Shown here in pieces: positions 10,406 through 22,900 of a DNA stretch of 64,000 nt. The notes below the pieces were generated by a model. That model worked only from the letters and a program-made list of their open reading frames with translations. It searched no databases and was not told the origin of the DNA. The stretch is from Pyronema omphalodes (lineage: Eukaryota; Ascomycota; Pezizomycetes; Pezizales; Pyronemataceae). Location: NCBI GenBank assembly GCA_024516155.1, contig JAJJXM010000066.1, forward strand, positions 1-64,000. Reading direction: 5' to 3'. How positions within the stretch are numbered: position 1 is the stretch's first letter; every line of letters starts with the position of its first letter. The position numbers and the translations under genes are program-made.

Positions 10406-13056
10406 CTATCCCCTTCTGCGAGGCTTCTCTAGCCGGGAGTGTGCCCAGGTCGAGGTAGCAACCTTGGTTGCAGAGATAAAGGTGGAAAGAGCCTTGGTGC
10501 CAGAGGGGGTGTCCAGAATGGTGTTTAAGTTGATCCGGGAGTGTTGTCTGAGTTTGAGGTCCTTCCTGAGTGTGGAGCGAGCGGCCTGGAATTCGGGGCA
10601 GCTCAGGAGGAGGTGTCGAGGCGTCTGCGGTGGGTGGATTGGGCAGCTGCAGCTGCGGGAGGGGTATGCGTCGGATGGAGGGTGGGCCAAACAGTTGAGG
10701 AAGTACCCGTGGCCGGTGCGAAGACCCAGGATTGCAGTTGATATCCAGCGGGGGTTTTCGGTGTACGCGGTGTCCATTTTGCGGCGGTGTGTGGCGGCGT
10801 ACGTGCGCGGTCGAGGGGAAGAGGTGAACCAGGTAGCCCAGTCTTCGGTGTACCTCTCTCGAGCGCGGCGGCGCAGCCAAGTGAGGGATATTGGTATTTG
10901 TCGGCGAGGCGGTACTGTTGTCGCCTGTCGGGCCAGTTCGTCGGCGGCTTCGTTTCCGGGGACGCTGGGGTGTCCTGGGACCCAGTGGATGGTAATTGAG
11001 GCACCGTAATTGTGAAAATCGTGAGCGGTGTTGTGGATGGCCCGGGCGAGCTCCTGGCCGGGGCCTCGACGGAGGTGAGAGGCTCGACGTATCGCGGCCT
11101 GGTTGTCGGTAAAAACGTGGATGTGTTTGTCGTATAGGTCGTTGCGTCGAATATGTGTCAGGCATGTCCTGAGTCCTTCGTGGATGGCCATAACTTCCGC
11201 GTCGAAGACTTCTGTTCTGTCGCCCATGGGCACTATGGAGTCGACAGGTCGTGGCAGCCCGTGGGGGATGGTGTATCCTGCGCCTGTTGTGCCGTCAAGT
11301 TGAGAGCCGTCCGTGTACAGTAGGATAGTATCCGATCGTTGGCGAAGGGCGTGGAGGAGGAGGAGGTGGTCGTCGGCAGCGTCAGCCTTCGGGGAGGAGG
11401 AGATGTCGATCGTTAATGTAGGGGCGAGGTCGTCGTCGGGGATGTTCTGGGAGGTGTCCTCGATTTCGGCGTTTGGTTGGACCCACGGGGAGAGGGTGCT
11501 GATGACGTGCAGGAGGCGGGACGGGGCTTGTCCTGGGACGTGCCACGGGTGGTCATACTCGGTGTCCGGGTCGATGGAGGCATCGTCGATACTCGGGGCG
11601 GGAAACGAGACGGGGCAGCGTGTGATGACAGGGTGCGAGGCGGGTAAGGTGAGGGTGCGTAGGGCGTATTTCCGCTGGCGGTTGTCAAGACGTATTGTGA
11701 CGGGAGGGAGTGCGGATTCATTGTGGAGGGCCAGGATCGGAGTAGAGGCGAAAGCGTTGAGAATCCTGCGGAGGGCAGTGTTCTGTTGATTCTGGAGGGT
11801 GCGGGCAAGGTCTTTTTGTTGGTTCCACCATATCTCTGCGCCGTAGTCTGCTCTCGACTGGACACACGCCTGGTAGATTAGTCTTGTAGCAGCGGGGGAC
11901 AGACCTGTTTCGTACCGTGCTAACCTACACAGTGCGTTCAGAGTTCTTTGCGCGGCGGTTACTCGTCTAGCTACATGTTTTCGAAAGTTAAGTTTCCTAT
12001 CTAAATACAGGCCTATCCACCTCACAACGTCCTTCTTTCCTCCTTGTGTTCCCGGTGTGATAACTGTACCGTTTGGTAACTTAACTTTTTCCTCCTCAGT
12101 GATGCTATCGGTGCGTGCCCAGTGGAAATGCAGGAGCTCTGACTTGGCATCGTCAAATGCAACGGCGTTTGCGTCGGCCCACCGAAAGGCTGTTGTCGTG
12201 ATGTTCTCAAGTGCGCGGGCGTTCGCTTTTCTGGTGCGTCCCTGGACGACGATCGCTACGTCGTCAATGTAGCTGGGTGTCCAGGCGTACGGGTGTACCT
12301 GTGCTAGTTCGTCGAATAATGGGCGGAGGTATAATAAGAAAAGTATGGGGGATGCAGGGGAACCTTGTGGGATGCCTGTTTGCACTGGGCGTTGCGTGTC
12401 AGTTCGCCCATCGAACGCTAGAGCGATCGTGCGATCTGCGAGGAAAGACTGGCACCACGATACTACTGGTCGCGGGCACCCAAGCTGTCGTAATGTTTGT
12501 TGGAGGCGGTCAGCAGAGACGTTGTCGAACGCTCCACGAACATCGAGGAAGAGGGCAGAGGTTAGCATTCTGTGAGATTTCCCAATCTCGACGTCGTGCA
12601 CCAGCGCCATCGCCGCGTCAATTGCTGATCTCTGCGGGCGTCCGCCTATTTGGTCTCTATGTAGTAAGTCGTGAGAGTCTGCCATCGTGCCTAGGCGAGT
12701 GGCCATTAGTTTTTCGAGGGTCTTCCCAAGGCAGTTTAGGAGCGCAATCGGACGGCATGCCTTTGGATTGCTGTAATCCGGCTTGTTGGGTTTGGCGATA
12801 ATGACTGTGGTGGCCTGGCGCCAGCATCGCGGATGGTAGCCTACCGTCCCTAACGTGGCGTAGAGGTTGTTCATGTGTTCGGGGATGGCAAGGTATGCTT
12901 GGCGTAGGCAGGCGAATGTGAGCCCATCGGGTCCGGGCGCCTTCTTCGGTGAGGAGGAGAATATCGCTGTTTCTACCTCTGTCGGTGTAAAGGTTGTCCA
13001 CTGCAACTCGCGGCGCGGGGGGAGGACGGACGGAGGCGGTGGTGGCGGCGGCGGGG
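10406..13056 (-). pseudogene. LINE-B1 ORF2, RT-RNase H portion (5' truncated, otherwise open)
   Basis: About 880 codons with no stop: RT (FLDVRGAFDNV, GIPQGSPASPILF, YIDDVAIV), RNase H (LYTDGSQLDG ... HWVPGHPSVPGN) and a C-terminal Cys/His motif. It lacks the endonuclease because the copy is truncated at 13056. By chance the frame is continuous with Hal-1 ORF1 upstream (through 13057-14029), giving one open reading frame of about 1,207 codons from the Hal-1 ATG. Without endonuclease and without its own 5' end it should be immobile. Confidence 0.9.
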
Positions 13057-13069
13057 CCTGAGCAGATGG

Positions 13070-14029
13070 ACTGTCAGGGTGAGGTTCCGGTGTCGCTTCG
13101 GTCGATGTGGTCGCGAGGAGAGGTAGGGGGGACTTAAGCTTGAGGGCATCAAGCTTGTCCTGGGCGGCGGTAGTCGCATGTTTCGAGTGCATCAGGCTTC
13201 GCACCGGTGATGCCACTCTCGGTTTGTGGTTCACCGGTCTTCTGTTTGTCGGTGAGGTGGGTTCGGTGCTCTGGTCGCTTCCCCTTCGCTTTCTCTTGCC
13301 AGGAGGGTTGCGAACAGCGTCCAGGACATCCTGAATGTCATGTTGGACGACGGACAGTTGCATAGTCATCTCTTCCATCGCTGAGGAAGAGGCCGTGAGG
13401 TTTGGTGAGGGGGGCGCCGAAATGACTTGTTGCTGTTCATCGATTTTCTTCGTCAGGGCGTCCACAGCAGCCTTGAGAGCTGCTGTTTCTGCCTGTGTAG
13501 AGTCGTATGCTTTGCGCAGCGTCGCGTTTTCGAAGAGCAGATCGTTGAATTTGGTCATCATGACGTCGAATCTGTGGCGCATCTCATCGCTGTTGTTGCG
13601 TATGGTGTCATCGAGGGTATTGAAGCGTCGCTGTGTGTCCCGGTGGATCTGTTGTATCCCCAGGAAGCTGGCTCCCGTGAGTTCGGCTTGGTTGTCATGA
13701 AACAGTTGATCTAGGGTGGCACAGTTGTCGTCAACTGCAATTGCCCTATTAATTGCAGATACACACGCGCGGCGGTAGTCGCTGAACCGGCTTTGTTCAG
13801 TTGTCGCCTGTTGCTGCTTTGTTGAAGCCGAAGGAACTGGTGATCCTGCCAAGACCACGCTCTGGAAGGGCTTTCCAGCGAAGTTTCCATCAACTTCATC
13901 AATTATTCCATCTCTTCCATCAAAAGTAGGATTGGATCCATCATGAGGAGGGTCGGCTAGAACATTGTACGCGTTTTCGGACCGTTTCGATCGTCGGGCG
14001 TTGTTCTGTCGTTGTTTCGGCGGCGACAT
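13070..14029 (-). pseudogene. Hal-1 ORF1, N-terminal part
   Basis: 320 codons from the ATG at 14027-14029 (MSPPKQRQNN) to the LINE-B1 insertion. Contains the N-terminal conserved block, a hypervariable segment, the heptad-rich region around RRFNTLDDTIRNN...KKIDEQQQ (predicted coiled coil) and the basic GKRKRRGSDQ cluster, a possible nuclear localisation signal. It is completed by 2644-2147 after removing LINE-B1. Some open frame exists upstream of this ATG, but the ATG is conserved in all copies and is my chosen start. Confidence 0.85.
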
Positions 14030-14247
14030 TTCGTGAGGTAGGGTAAGCCAAAACTCGTGAAAACTCTGATTTTGCGACAAAAGTCAACAAAAACAACGTG
14101 GAATTCCCTGAAAATTCAGAGAATAACGTAACAGAGTGCTGCGAATCCGAATCCGATGAGAAAACCGGGGGTTTCGGTGCTCGTTGTTGAGAATGCAGGG
14201 GGGGGGGTCGCCGTTGCCGTGTGGTGTCCTGCTCGTTACGGAGCAAT

Positions 14248-14995
14248 ATCTCCGCGCGTACGTCTGTTATTTACAAGACGATTGGAACAAATTCTTACCA
14301 CTGGCAGAATTCGCTGCAAATAACCAAGTATCGGATACAACGTCGCTGTCTCCATTCTACGCTATATACGGCCGACACCCCAAATGCTCTTTCGAATTGG
14401 AAATCAGGACAGACAATCCTGAAGAAGTGAAAGCGAACGAGGTAGCGGAAAGGATGTCACACATCCATGACGTCTTACGTTCGGAAATGAAATACGCTCA
14501 AGCCCGCCACATAGAAGCCGCCGACAGTTCCCGACTCCCCGCCCCGGTCTTCAAACCCGGAGACCTGGTATGGCTGGACGCCCGCAACCTCAGAACCCGC
14601 CGCCCCTCAAAGAAACTAGGAAACAAACACCTAGGCCCCTTCACCGTGTTACGGCCTATTGGATCCCACGCCTATGAGTTGGATATACCGGAAACAATGA
14701 AACATCACAGGACCTTCCCCGTGTCCCTACTCAACCCAGCCCCTTCGGACCCCCTCCCTGGCCAGATTATCCCACCACCCCTGCCGGTAGTGGAAGACGG
14801 CGAAGAAGAATGGTTCGTGGATGAAATTCTGGATAGCCGTCGGTCAAGAGGAAACCTGCAGTACCTCGTCAAGTGGACCGGCCATGACTCTCCAACCTGG
14901 GAACCGGAAACAAAACCTATCCGAAACTGAGGCCGCTGAGAAATTCCATCAGTTATACCCAGACAAACCTTCTCCTCTCGTAGGAACTCGAGCCT
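14248..14995 (+). pseudogene. Gyp-A1 pol end: integrase C-terminus and chromodomain
   Basis: Continues from 1127 after Hal-1. It encodes the end of the integrase core, the GPF/Y-like region (LGPFTVLRPIGSHAYELDIP) and a chromodomain (EEWFVDEILDSR...YLVKWTGHDSPTWEPET). An extra A near 14912 shifts the frame just before the C-terminus, where Gyp-A2 reads on to ...LVGTRA. Chromodomains steer chromovirus integration to heterochromatin marks (known for the group). Confidence 0.88.
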
Positions 14996-15008
14996 AACGG
15001 GGGGGTAC

Positions 15009-15533
15009 TGTCACGGCACACGGCTGACGAGCTGTTGTGTTGCGTCATCATTATGTTGTCGTTGTTGTTGTCGAAATCGTGCCGTTGTCTTGCCGTGTTG
15101 TGTTGTGTTGCTGTTGTGTTGTTGTGTGTGCCGTGCCGTCCTGTTTGATAGACTGATTGATGATGGATGACGTACCATGAGCTGGAGAGCTGTGGCGTCG
15201 CAGGTGAATTGATGGAGAGCGGAAGCTTCATGTAGCGATGTTGGATGACGGCCCAGCAAGAGTGCTGGCCGCCCCTTTGTACATAAGGAGGCTTGCCTCC
15301 CCGGTGTCGAGTTCTCCATCGAACGTCTTGTGTCTTTCCCTTGCTCCTAATAAAAACTTCTCCTTCCAGTCCCACGTCATTCTTGTCCTTGTCCCTGTTC
15401 CTGTTTCGTGTGCCGTCCGTCTGACGAGCACTTCGGTCCTTGTCTTTCCGTTTCCCGTCCTGGAACCCGCCTAGTCCCTCCTGCCGGTAGTGTTCAGTGT
15501 GTTCTTTGAACATCCGTTCCTAGTTCCCTGACA
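15009..15533 (+). repeat. Gyp-A1 3' LTR (525 bp)
   Basis: Begins TGTCACGGC and ends CCCTGACA, so it has TGTCA/TGACA ends. A G-run polypurine tract (CGGGGGGGTAC) precedes it. An AATAAA signal occurs at 15349-15354. It is somewhat shorter and more diverged than the 540-bp LTRs of Gyp-A2. Sequence after it (GTACC...) is LINE-D. Confidence 0.93.
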
Positions 15534-16717
15534 GTACCCTGCTCCCGTCGTGCCGTTGATTTTGGAGCCATCCGTGTAGAGTAGGATGCTGTCGTTGCGG
15601 CGGCGGAGGGTGTGTAGTAGTAGGAGGTGTTCGTCGACCACGTGGTCGTTCGGGGAGGTGGGGATGTCGGTGGTGATTGAGGTAGCGAACTCTTAATCGG
15701 GTACGTCCTGCGAGGTGTCTTCGATCTCGGCGTTGGGCGCGATCCATGGGGAGAGGGTGTGGAGGGTGTGGACGAGGCAAGTCGGGGGGCGTACGGCCAG
15801 ATGCCATCGGTGGTAGTACTCTTTGTCGGTGTTGATGGAGTCTTCATTGGCTCCGGTGGCGGGAAAGGAGACGGGGCACCGCTCGACGATTGGGTGTGAA
15901 GCCGGGAGGGTGAGGATTCGTAGGGCGTACTTCCACTGCCGGTTGTTAAGCCGGGTCGTTACTGGGGGAAGCGCCGCTTCGTTATGGAGGGCCAGGATGG
16001 GTGTGGAGGCGAATGCGTTGAGGATCCGGCGGAGTGCTGCGTTTTGGTGTGTCTGAAGGATGTTGGCTAGGTCTTTCTGATTGTTCCACCATATCTCCGC
16101 GCCAAAGTCCGCTCTGGACTGGACGCATGCCTGGTATATCAGTCTCGTTGCGGAAGGGGTCAGACCTGTCTCGTATCGTGCGAGCCTACACAGTGCGTTA
16201 AGGGTTCTTCGTGCTGCAGTTGCTCTCTTATTTACATGTTGTCTAAAGGTAAGTTTTCTGTCTAAGTACATGACAATCCACCGGACTACGTCCTTCTCTC
16301 CTCCTTGCGTACCCGGTGTGACCACTGTCCCATTCGGCAGCTTCACCTTCTCTTCTTCGGTCATTGTATTGGTGCGAGCCCAGTGGAAGTGGAGTAGTTC
16401 CGACTTGGAGTTGTCGAAAGCTACCGCGTTCGTGTCGGCCCATCTGAAAGCTGTCGCTGTCAACTTTTCCAGTGCACGTGCGTTGTCTTTGCGCGTTCTG
16501 CATTGTACGACTGTGGCTACGTCGTCTATGTATCTAGGCGTCCACGCGTAGGGGTGTACCTGTTCCAGCTCGTCGAATAGCGGGCGTAGGTATAGTAAGA
16601 ACAGTATGGGGGATGCGGGGGAACCTTGCAGGATGCCGGTCTTGACCGGGCGTTGTTTGTCGGTTTGGCCATCAAAAGCCAGGGCGATTGTGCGGTCCTC
16701 GAGGAAGGACTTGCACC
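15534..16717 (-). pseudogene. LINE-D ORF2: RT (second half) and start of RNase H
   Basis: Reads GILQGSPASPILFLLYLRP (RT motif B) and YIDDVATVV (motif C), then the thumb/connection and the beginning of RNase H, where the Gyp-A1 LTR interrupts at 15533. Highly similar to LINE-B2. Frame changes near 15700. The upstream part of the RT is at 31311 and beyond, after Hal-3. Confidence 0.85.
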
Positions 16718-16914
16718 ACGAGGTCACTGGTACGGCGACCCCCCCCTGCATTCTCAACAACGAGCACCGAAACCCCCGGGTTTCTCATCGGATTCGGATT
16801 CGCAGCACTCTGTTACGTTATTCTCTGAATTTTCAGGGAATTCTAAGTCGTTTTTGTTGACTTTTGTCGCAAAATCAGAGTTTTCACGAGTTTTGGCTTA
16901 CCCCACCTCACGAA

Positions 16915-19900
16915 ATGTCGCCAAAACAACGACAGAACAACGCCCAACGATCGAAACGGTCCGAAAACGCGTACAACGTTCTAGCCGACCCTCCTCATGA
17001 TGGATCCAATCCTACTTTTGATGGAAGAGATGGAAAAGTTGATGAAGTTGATGGAAACTTCGCTGGAAAGCCCTTCCAGAGCGTGGTCTTGGCAGGATCA
17101 CCAGTTCCTTCGGCTTCAACAAAGCAGAAACAGGCGACAACTGAACCCAGCCTGTTCAGTAAATACCATCGCCTAATGGTACCTGCAGTTAATTTATTTA
17201 TTTATTTATTTATTAACTCATACACGCATCCAACCGTAAGGTTATGGCGGAATCTACAGTAAATACAAAATTAAGAAACCCGGGTGTCAGGCCAGGCTCT
17301 CACTGGGTATGCCCCAGAGCTTGTCGTTGGGGTGTGGGGTTGTAGACCCCCAAGTCTCGTTGTGCTTTTGTTCGTCAAGCGTCGTCTGTTCCAGGAGCCC
17401 TGTACGCTCGGAGGCCACCTCGCCGGGTCGTTCCCCCATTTCCTCCACCCTTCCCCTCCCATTTTTAACCATTTTTCCGCCTTTATTTCCCCCACAAAGC
17501 AAAAAAAAAAAAAAAAAAACAAACAAGCAAAAGAAAAGAAAAGAAGATATAACTCCCCCGGGTCAACGCCCCCCCATCGCACCTCTCTCCCCTGTGCCAC
17601 TACCCTACTCGACGTCCCTCCCCTCGCCCTTCACCGCGCTCCTCCCTCTCGGCTCGCCAGCCATCCATCGTCCCACTCCGTCCACTTCTCTCCGCGTCAC
17701 CATCTCGTACTCGCCTCATACGTGCTCCTCCCGTCCGTCTTCACCGCGTCTCTCCTCTCCCTCGACTCCTCGCCTCACTTTCATTCCCGTTTCAAAAAAA
17801 AGAAAAACACAATACTCCATTCTCCACAACAACCACGCCTCCGCCCTCCCAGTCTCCCGTCTCCACTCTCTCCTCGTCATCGTCCGCTTCCTCCATCTCC
17901 CCTCTCCCTCGTCTCTCTCTCCACTCTCGCCTCCCGCTTCTCCCTCCCTCCGTCCTCCTCCTACTTCTCTTTATTATTATTTTTTTTCTTTTAATTATTA
18001 GAGGTAACCGCGTGCTCGTCCGTCAGGTCCAGCAGCGTCTCCCAGTCTGTTGTCAGCGTAGCAGATGTGTCCTCCTCAGCGGGGAGTTTACTTAACCTTG
18101 CGTGAGCCCACTCCGCAGTCGCTATCTTGGTCTCTGAGATCATAGCGGATAGTGCTTTGGTTCCGGCGGTGGTGTGTAAGATTGTCGGTAATGTGAGGTG
18201 TCGTCGTCGTGGGATTTTCAGTGTACGTCGCAGTTCGGTCCGTTGGGAAGTGAAGTGGGGGCACGAGAGAATGAGATGTTTGGGGGATTGCGGGGGGTGA
18301 AGGGGGCATGAGCACGAGCGGGAGGGGTATTGGGCGGTGGGGGGGTGAGCAAGGCAGTCCAAAAAATAACCGTGTCCGGTTCGCAATCCCAGGATTGCGG
18401 TTGATAGTTTGCGTGGTAGGGCCGTGTAGGCATGGTCGAGGCGTCGACGGTGTGGGGCGTCGTATGTTTTATGTTTCGGCGCGGAGGAGTACCAGGTCGT
18501 CCAGTCTTGGATGTACTGATCGTGAATCTGTCGGCGTATCCAGGACAGGGAGACCGGTAGCGAAGAGGGGGGAGTTAGGGTGGTTGCAGTTTTGGCGAGG
18601 AGGTCGGCGTGGTCATTCCCGGGTATATCGGTATGTCCTGGGACCCAATGTAAGGTGACGGATGTGTCTTTGGAACGGAGGGAGGAGGCGATGTCGTGTA
18701 TAGCGCGGGCGAGCTCTTGGCCCGGACCATATGTTGTGCGGGAGGCGCGGAGGATGGCCGCCTGGTTGTCTGTAAAGACGTGTATCCGGCGGCGTCGGAG
18801 GTGGTTGTGGGAGATGATTTTGTAGCACATCTCGAGGCAGTCGTGAATTGCTCGTAGTTCGGCGTCGAACACTTCCGTGGTCGTGCCCATGGGGATGGAT
18901 TCGTTGACTTGACGGGGGAAACCTGAGGTGATGCAGTATCCGGCGCCTGTTTTTCCTTCGAGTTGGGAGCCGTCTGTATAGGCGATAATGTTGGTTTTGT
19001 CGTCACTCAGGTCGCGGATCAGCGAGAGGTGTTCGACGGCGGCTTCGGGTTTGGGGAGGGAGGATATCTTTATTCGTAGGGGTGAGCGTATCCACGGGGT
19101 GGGATTTGGGTGTGCCGTGTCCTCGATTACGTCGTCTGGTAATATCCACTGACTAACGGAGCGGAGCATGCGAACGAGGCGCGAGGGGGCTTTCCGGGTG
19201 GTGTTCCAGGGGTGGTCATATTCGGACGGGTCACATATGGAGGTGGGGAAGTGGTTGGGCACGGGGAAGGAGGAAGGGCAGCGTCTAACTACGGGGTGGG
19301 AAGGGGGGAGGGAGAGGAGGCGGAGAACGTATTTGCGGCTGCGGCGTTGAAGGCGAACTGCGACGGGGGGTATGGCGGCTTCGTTGTGTAGGGCCACTAT
19401 GGGGGTCGATGTGAATGCGTTTAGTATGCGGCGTAGGGCGGAGTTTTGTTGCGTTTGTAGTGTGCTGGCCAGTCCTTTTTGTCCATTCCACCAGATCTCA
19501 GAGCCAAAATCCGACCTAGAGGTTACACACGCTTGATAAAGTGTACGGGTCGCTGAGGGGGACAGACCTGTTTCGTGACGTACCAAACTTCGGAGGGCGT
19601 TGAGGGACCTAGCAGCGGCCGTCAGTCTTATTTTTACATGCTGGGAGAAGGAAAGTTTGCGATCAAAATGTATGCCAATCCACCGGACCACGTCCTTGCT
19701 GCCTCCTTGAGTCCCAGGGGTGACTATGGTGCCGTTAGGTAAGCGCACGTTTGTTGCTTCGCTGTGTTCGTCGATTCGCGACTTATGGAAGTGCAGCATC
19801 TCCGATTTGGAATCGTCGAATGCTACCGCGTTTGTCTGCGCCCAGTTGAATGCGGTGCGGGCGGCTGCTTCCAGGGCGCGCGCATTTTGTTCTCTCGTTC

Positions 19901-22900
19901 GTCCATGGGCCACCAAAGCAACGTCGTCTATATAGCTAGGGGTCCACAGGGTCGGGTGTTCGGATTGTAAGGCGTCAAAGAGGGGGCGAAGGTATATGAG
20001 GAAGAGTATTGGCGACGCGGGGGATCCCTGGGGAATGCCGGTCTGAATTGGTCGCTGTGAATCTGTTCTACCGTCAAAGGATAGGGCGGTTGTGCGGTCA
20101 CTTAAAAATGAGGAACACCACGATATTACCGCCCGTGGGCAGCCGAGTGAGTGCATAGTTGCCAGTAATCTGGCGGAGGAGACGTTATCGAAAGCTCCTC
20201 GTACATCTAAAAATAGGGCAGACGTTACGAAGCGATTTCCCGCGTTAACTTCTACCTCATGCGTCAGTGCCATCGCGGCGTCAATTGCCGAGCGTTTTGG
20301 GCGCCCGCCAATCTGGTCCTTATGCAGGATGTCGTGCGACTCCGCCATAAGGCTGAGCCGGGTCGCCATGAGTTTTTCGAACACCTTGCCCAAGCAGTTG
20401 AGTAAGGCGATCGGGCGGTATGCCTTTATGGCGCTATAATCCGGCTTGTTTGGCTTAGGTATCACCACCGTCGTGGCCTCTCGCCAGCTCCGCGGATGAT
20501 ATCCTTTCGTTCCTAAGGTTGAGTACAGGGCGTTGAAAACTTTGGGGACTGCATCGTACGCCTTCCTAAGGCACGCGAACGTGATGGAGTCCGGGCCGGG
20601 GGCTTTCTTGGGGGAGGATGTTGTGATAGCGGTACGAATTTCTTCGGGGGTGAATGTTTTCCAGGGGAGTTGGGGGTTGGGTCGTGAGGTGCGTGTGGGG
20701 GGGGCAGCTGGGGGGGGAGGGAATAACGCTTGAAAGGCCTCTACCTTACTGTCGAAGTCGACGCATACCTTCTCCATTCCTCCTACCTGTGTCTTGATCG
20801 GTGGTGTCAATTGAGCGCGGCGCGGGTTTGTATATCGGAAGGCCGCCCATATGTCTGGTCCTTCCACCGCGGCTAAGTATTCCTTCCACATGGAGTCCTT
20901 TGCATGTCGGACTTTCCTGTAGTGGGCGTTTCGAGACTGTTTGTATTCGGCGAGGTGTTGGGGAAGGCGGGTCTGTTTCCATCTCCTCCTGGCCCGGGTC
21001 ATGTCTTTACGTGTCAGGCGTACCTCCTCCGTCCACCATCTCTTCGACCGCGGGGTTGGGGTGAGGGTAGGTGTTGATATCGCGGCGGCGGTTTGGATAG
21101 AGTCGCGAAGGAGGGCAGCCCATTCGTCGAGGTTCTCGGCGGAGGGATTGGCTCGGAGGTGGGACCACCGGGGGTAGGAGGCTTCGGTGAGGCGTTGCAA
21201 TTCTTCGGTGAAGGTCTCCCAGTTCGTCTTGCGCCAGTTTAGTCGTGTAGTGTCGCCGGTGGTGTTGTGGTGGTCTGGGTGTAAGGAGTCGATTTGGAAA
21301 CGGATCACCTCGTGGTCCAATCCCGTGGCAATGCCGTCGTCAATGGCCCAAGAAGAAATTTCCCTTGCCATCGCCGGGGCCGCCAGAGTCAGGTCGAGGA
21401 CCGAAGAGCCCGATCCGTCTCGATAGTGGTAAGTAGGGACGTCCGGGACGTTTATCAGTTGCCAGTGATGGTCTTCCATTAGTTCCACCAGCACGTCTGC
21501 TCTCGCTGGTCTGCGTGCGTGGGAGTTCCACAGGGGGTGATGGGCATTGAGGTCCCCTGTGATCACGCAACGGTGAGGGAGAGTGAGGGGGGTAAGGGAG
21601 CGGGAGACGGTATATAGTTTTGTTTGGGGGTCTTTTTCATTATAGATGTTTAAGAGGTAAAAGGAGGGAATGAGCGTGGTGCTGACCTCGAGTACCTGGA
21701 GGTCAGGATCTCCGCTGACGTCCGGTCTTGGTGTGACTCGAACGTGTGGGTTGAGGCGGGAGATATAGGCAGCAGTGCGATTGACTTTGTGGTGGCTGCG
21801 AGGGGGAAGTAACAAAAGGAAATCTGGATGTGTGATTGCGTACCGGGGATCTTTAACGTTAATCTCTTGTACCAGCAATATGTCTATTTTGGATCCTGCT
21901 GAGTTCAGCAGTGTTGTCAGTGCGGTGGCGCTGCGATTCGTGTTATGTGACACGATGCGAAGGGTCGCCGCTGATGAGTCGTATCTATTCATCAGCGGTC
22001 ATGGTGGTGTCGGCGATGGGGTTTATTTCGGAGGGGATGGCGTCTAGGGGTGTTGTCTCCGGGCGAGTCTTCTGCCAGGCTTCCCTGACGACGTTCACTT
22101 TGACGGGGCAGCGGGTGCTGTATGCGGCGTGGTGGACGTCTGTGTGGCCAGCGGCGACGCAATTTGCACACTTGTAGAGGGTGTGTTGACATTTGCGGCC
22201 CTGGATTGTGGGACATTGGCTGCATTGGTGATATTCGGTGGGGTGAGGGGCGGCGCATATCGCGCAGGCGGGGCCATTGTCAGCGGGGCAGATTGCGTGA
22301 TGATGTCCAAATTTCTGGCACCTGCGGCATTGGTCAATGGAACGGGCGGTGAAGAATTCTGTCACCTTGCGTTGTTCGAATAATACTGTCACCTTTGTTC
22401 TCTTGAGGAGGTTGTATTCCTCGCTGGACTTCAGTGCGATCATCACACTGGAGGCGGTCTTACCAACACGTTTGTCCGGGTGAGAGATGTATCTTGGGGG
22501 TTGTGTCAGGCGTACGTTGTGGTTCGTCTCGATTTCTTGCTGCAATTTCTGCATACCCTCGGCGGTGTCCTCGTAGTAGTCCGTGGGGATTCCGTGGACT
22601 GCTAGCTTATACCATTTTTCGTTAAGTCGGGGGGGCAAGAGGTTCGGGTGGACTGAGCAGGCAGCGGCGTGGATAACTGAGAGGTGGGGGGTGAGATCGG
22701 TAATGGATGTGTTCGGGGAGGGGGTAAGCATGAGGCTTCCTGCCATATTTTTCCTAACCGTCATGATGTTTCCTTCCACCTTCGCCTTGTGTAGGGCTTC
22801 GTTGATGGCTAATCCAATGGCGGCCTTAGAGCTATCGGGCAGGGCACGGGGGCCGGGGCAGGGGATCACAATGTCTTGTACGCGGGGGGGGTTCTTGCGT

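Larger units (their letters stand above)
2645..13056 (-). mobile_element. LINE-B1: 5'-truncated LINE (outer span, holds LINE-B2)
   Basis: Own sequence is 13056-9768 and 2860-2645, about 3.5 kb. The 13-bp TSD CCTGAGCAGATGG flanks it (2632-2644 and 13057-13069). The 5' truncation falls in the proline-rich linker just ahead of the RT domain, so endonuclease and ORF1 are missing, as is typical of incomplete target-primed reverse transcription. The 3' end has the hairpin (2674-2702) and a TTTG-repeat tail on the plus strand. LINE-B2 inserted in its 3' UTR. Confidence 0.92.
1128..14234 (-). mobile_element. Hal-1: ORF1-only LINE-like element, outer span with nested insertions
   Basis: Own sequence: 14234-13070 (5' end, 5' UTR and ORF1 N-terminal part), 2644-2055 (ORF1 C-terminal part, 3' UTR) and 1369-1128 (3' end, hairpin and TTTA-repeat tail), about 2.0 kb in all. 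Flanked by the 13-bp TSD GTTACGGAGCAAT. The 5' end reads as a C-run module also found in Hal-3, -4, -5 and -9. There is no RT, endonuclease or RNase H segment in its own sequence. Interrupted by Hal-2 (TSD ACCTCGCCGGGTC) and LINE-B1 (TSD CCTGAGCAGATGG). The 3' tail is the LINE-C type. Confidence 0.9.
1..15533 (+). mobile_element. Gyp-A1, Ty3/gypsy chromovirus, 3' part only, split by nested insertions
   Basis: The element enters from the left edge of the window. Its own sequence is 1-1127, 14248-15008 and the 3' LTR 15009-15533. The 13.1 kb between is foreign: the 13-bp duplication GTTACGGAGCAAT stands at 1115-1127 and again at 14235-14247, and the integrase reading continues directly across. 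It is homologous along its whole length to the better copy at 48281-56190. It carries several single-base insertions that break the frame (for example near 175, 262, 310 and 552), so it is an old, dead copy. It lies inside LINE-D, which resumes at 15534; its left flank is outside the window. Confidence 0.93.

Noticed and set aside
10406..14080. A single genuine 1,224-residue gene
   Set aside because: The TSD pair at 2632/13057 shows it is two elements joined by insertion; kept only as an accidental fusion.
15201..15480. Coding frame inside the Gyp-A LTR
   Set aside because: The open frames are low-complexity and lie within sequence repeated as LTR elsewhere.
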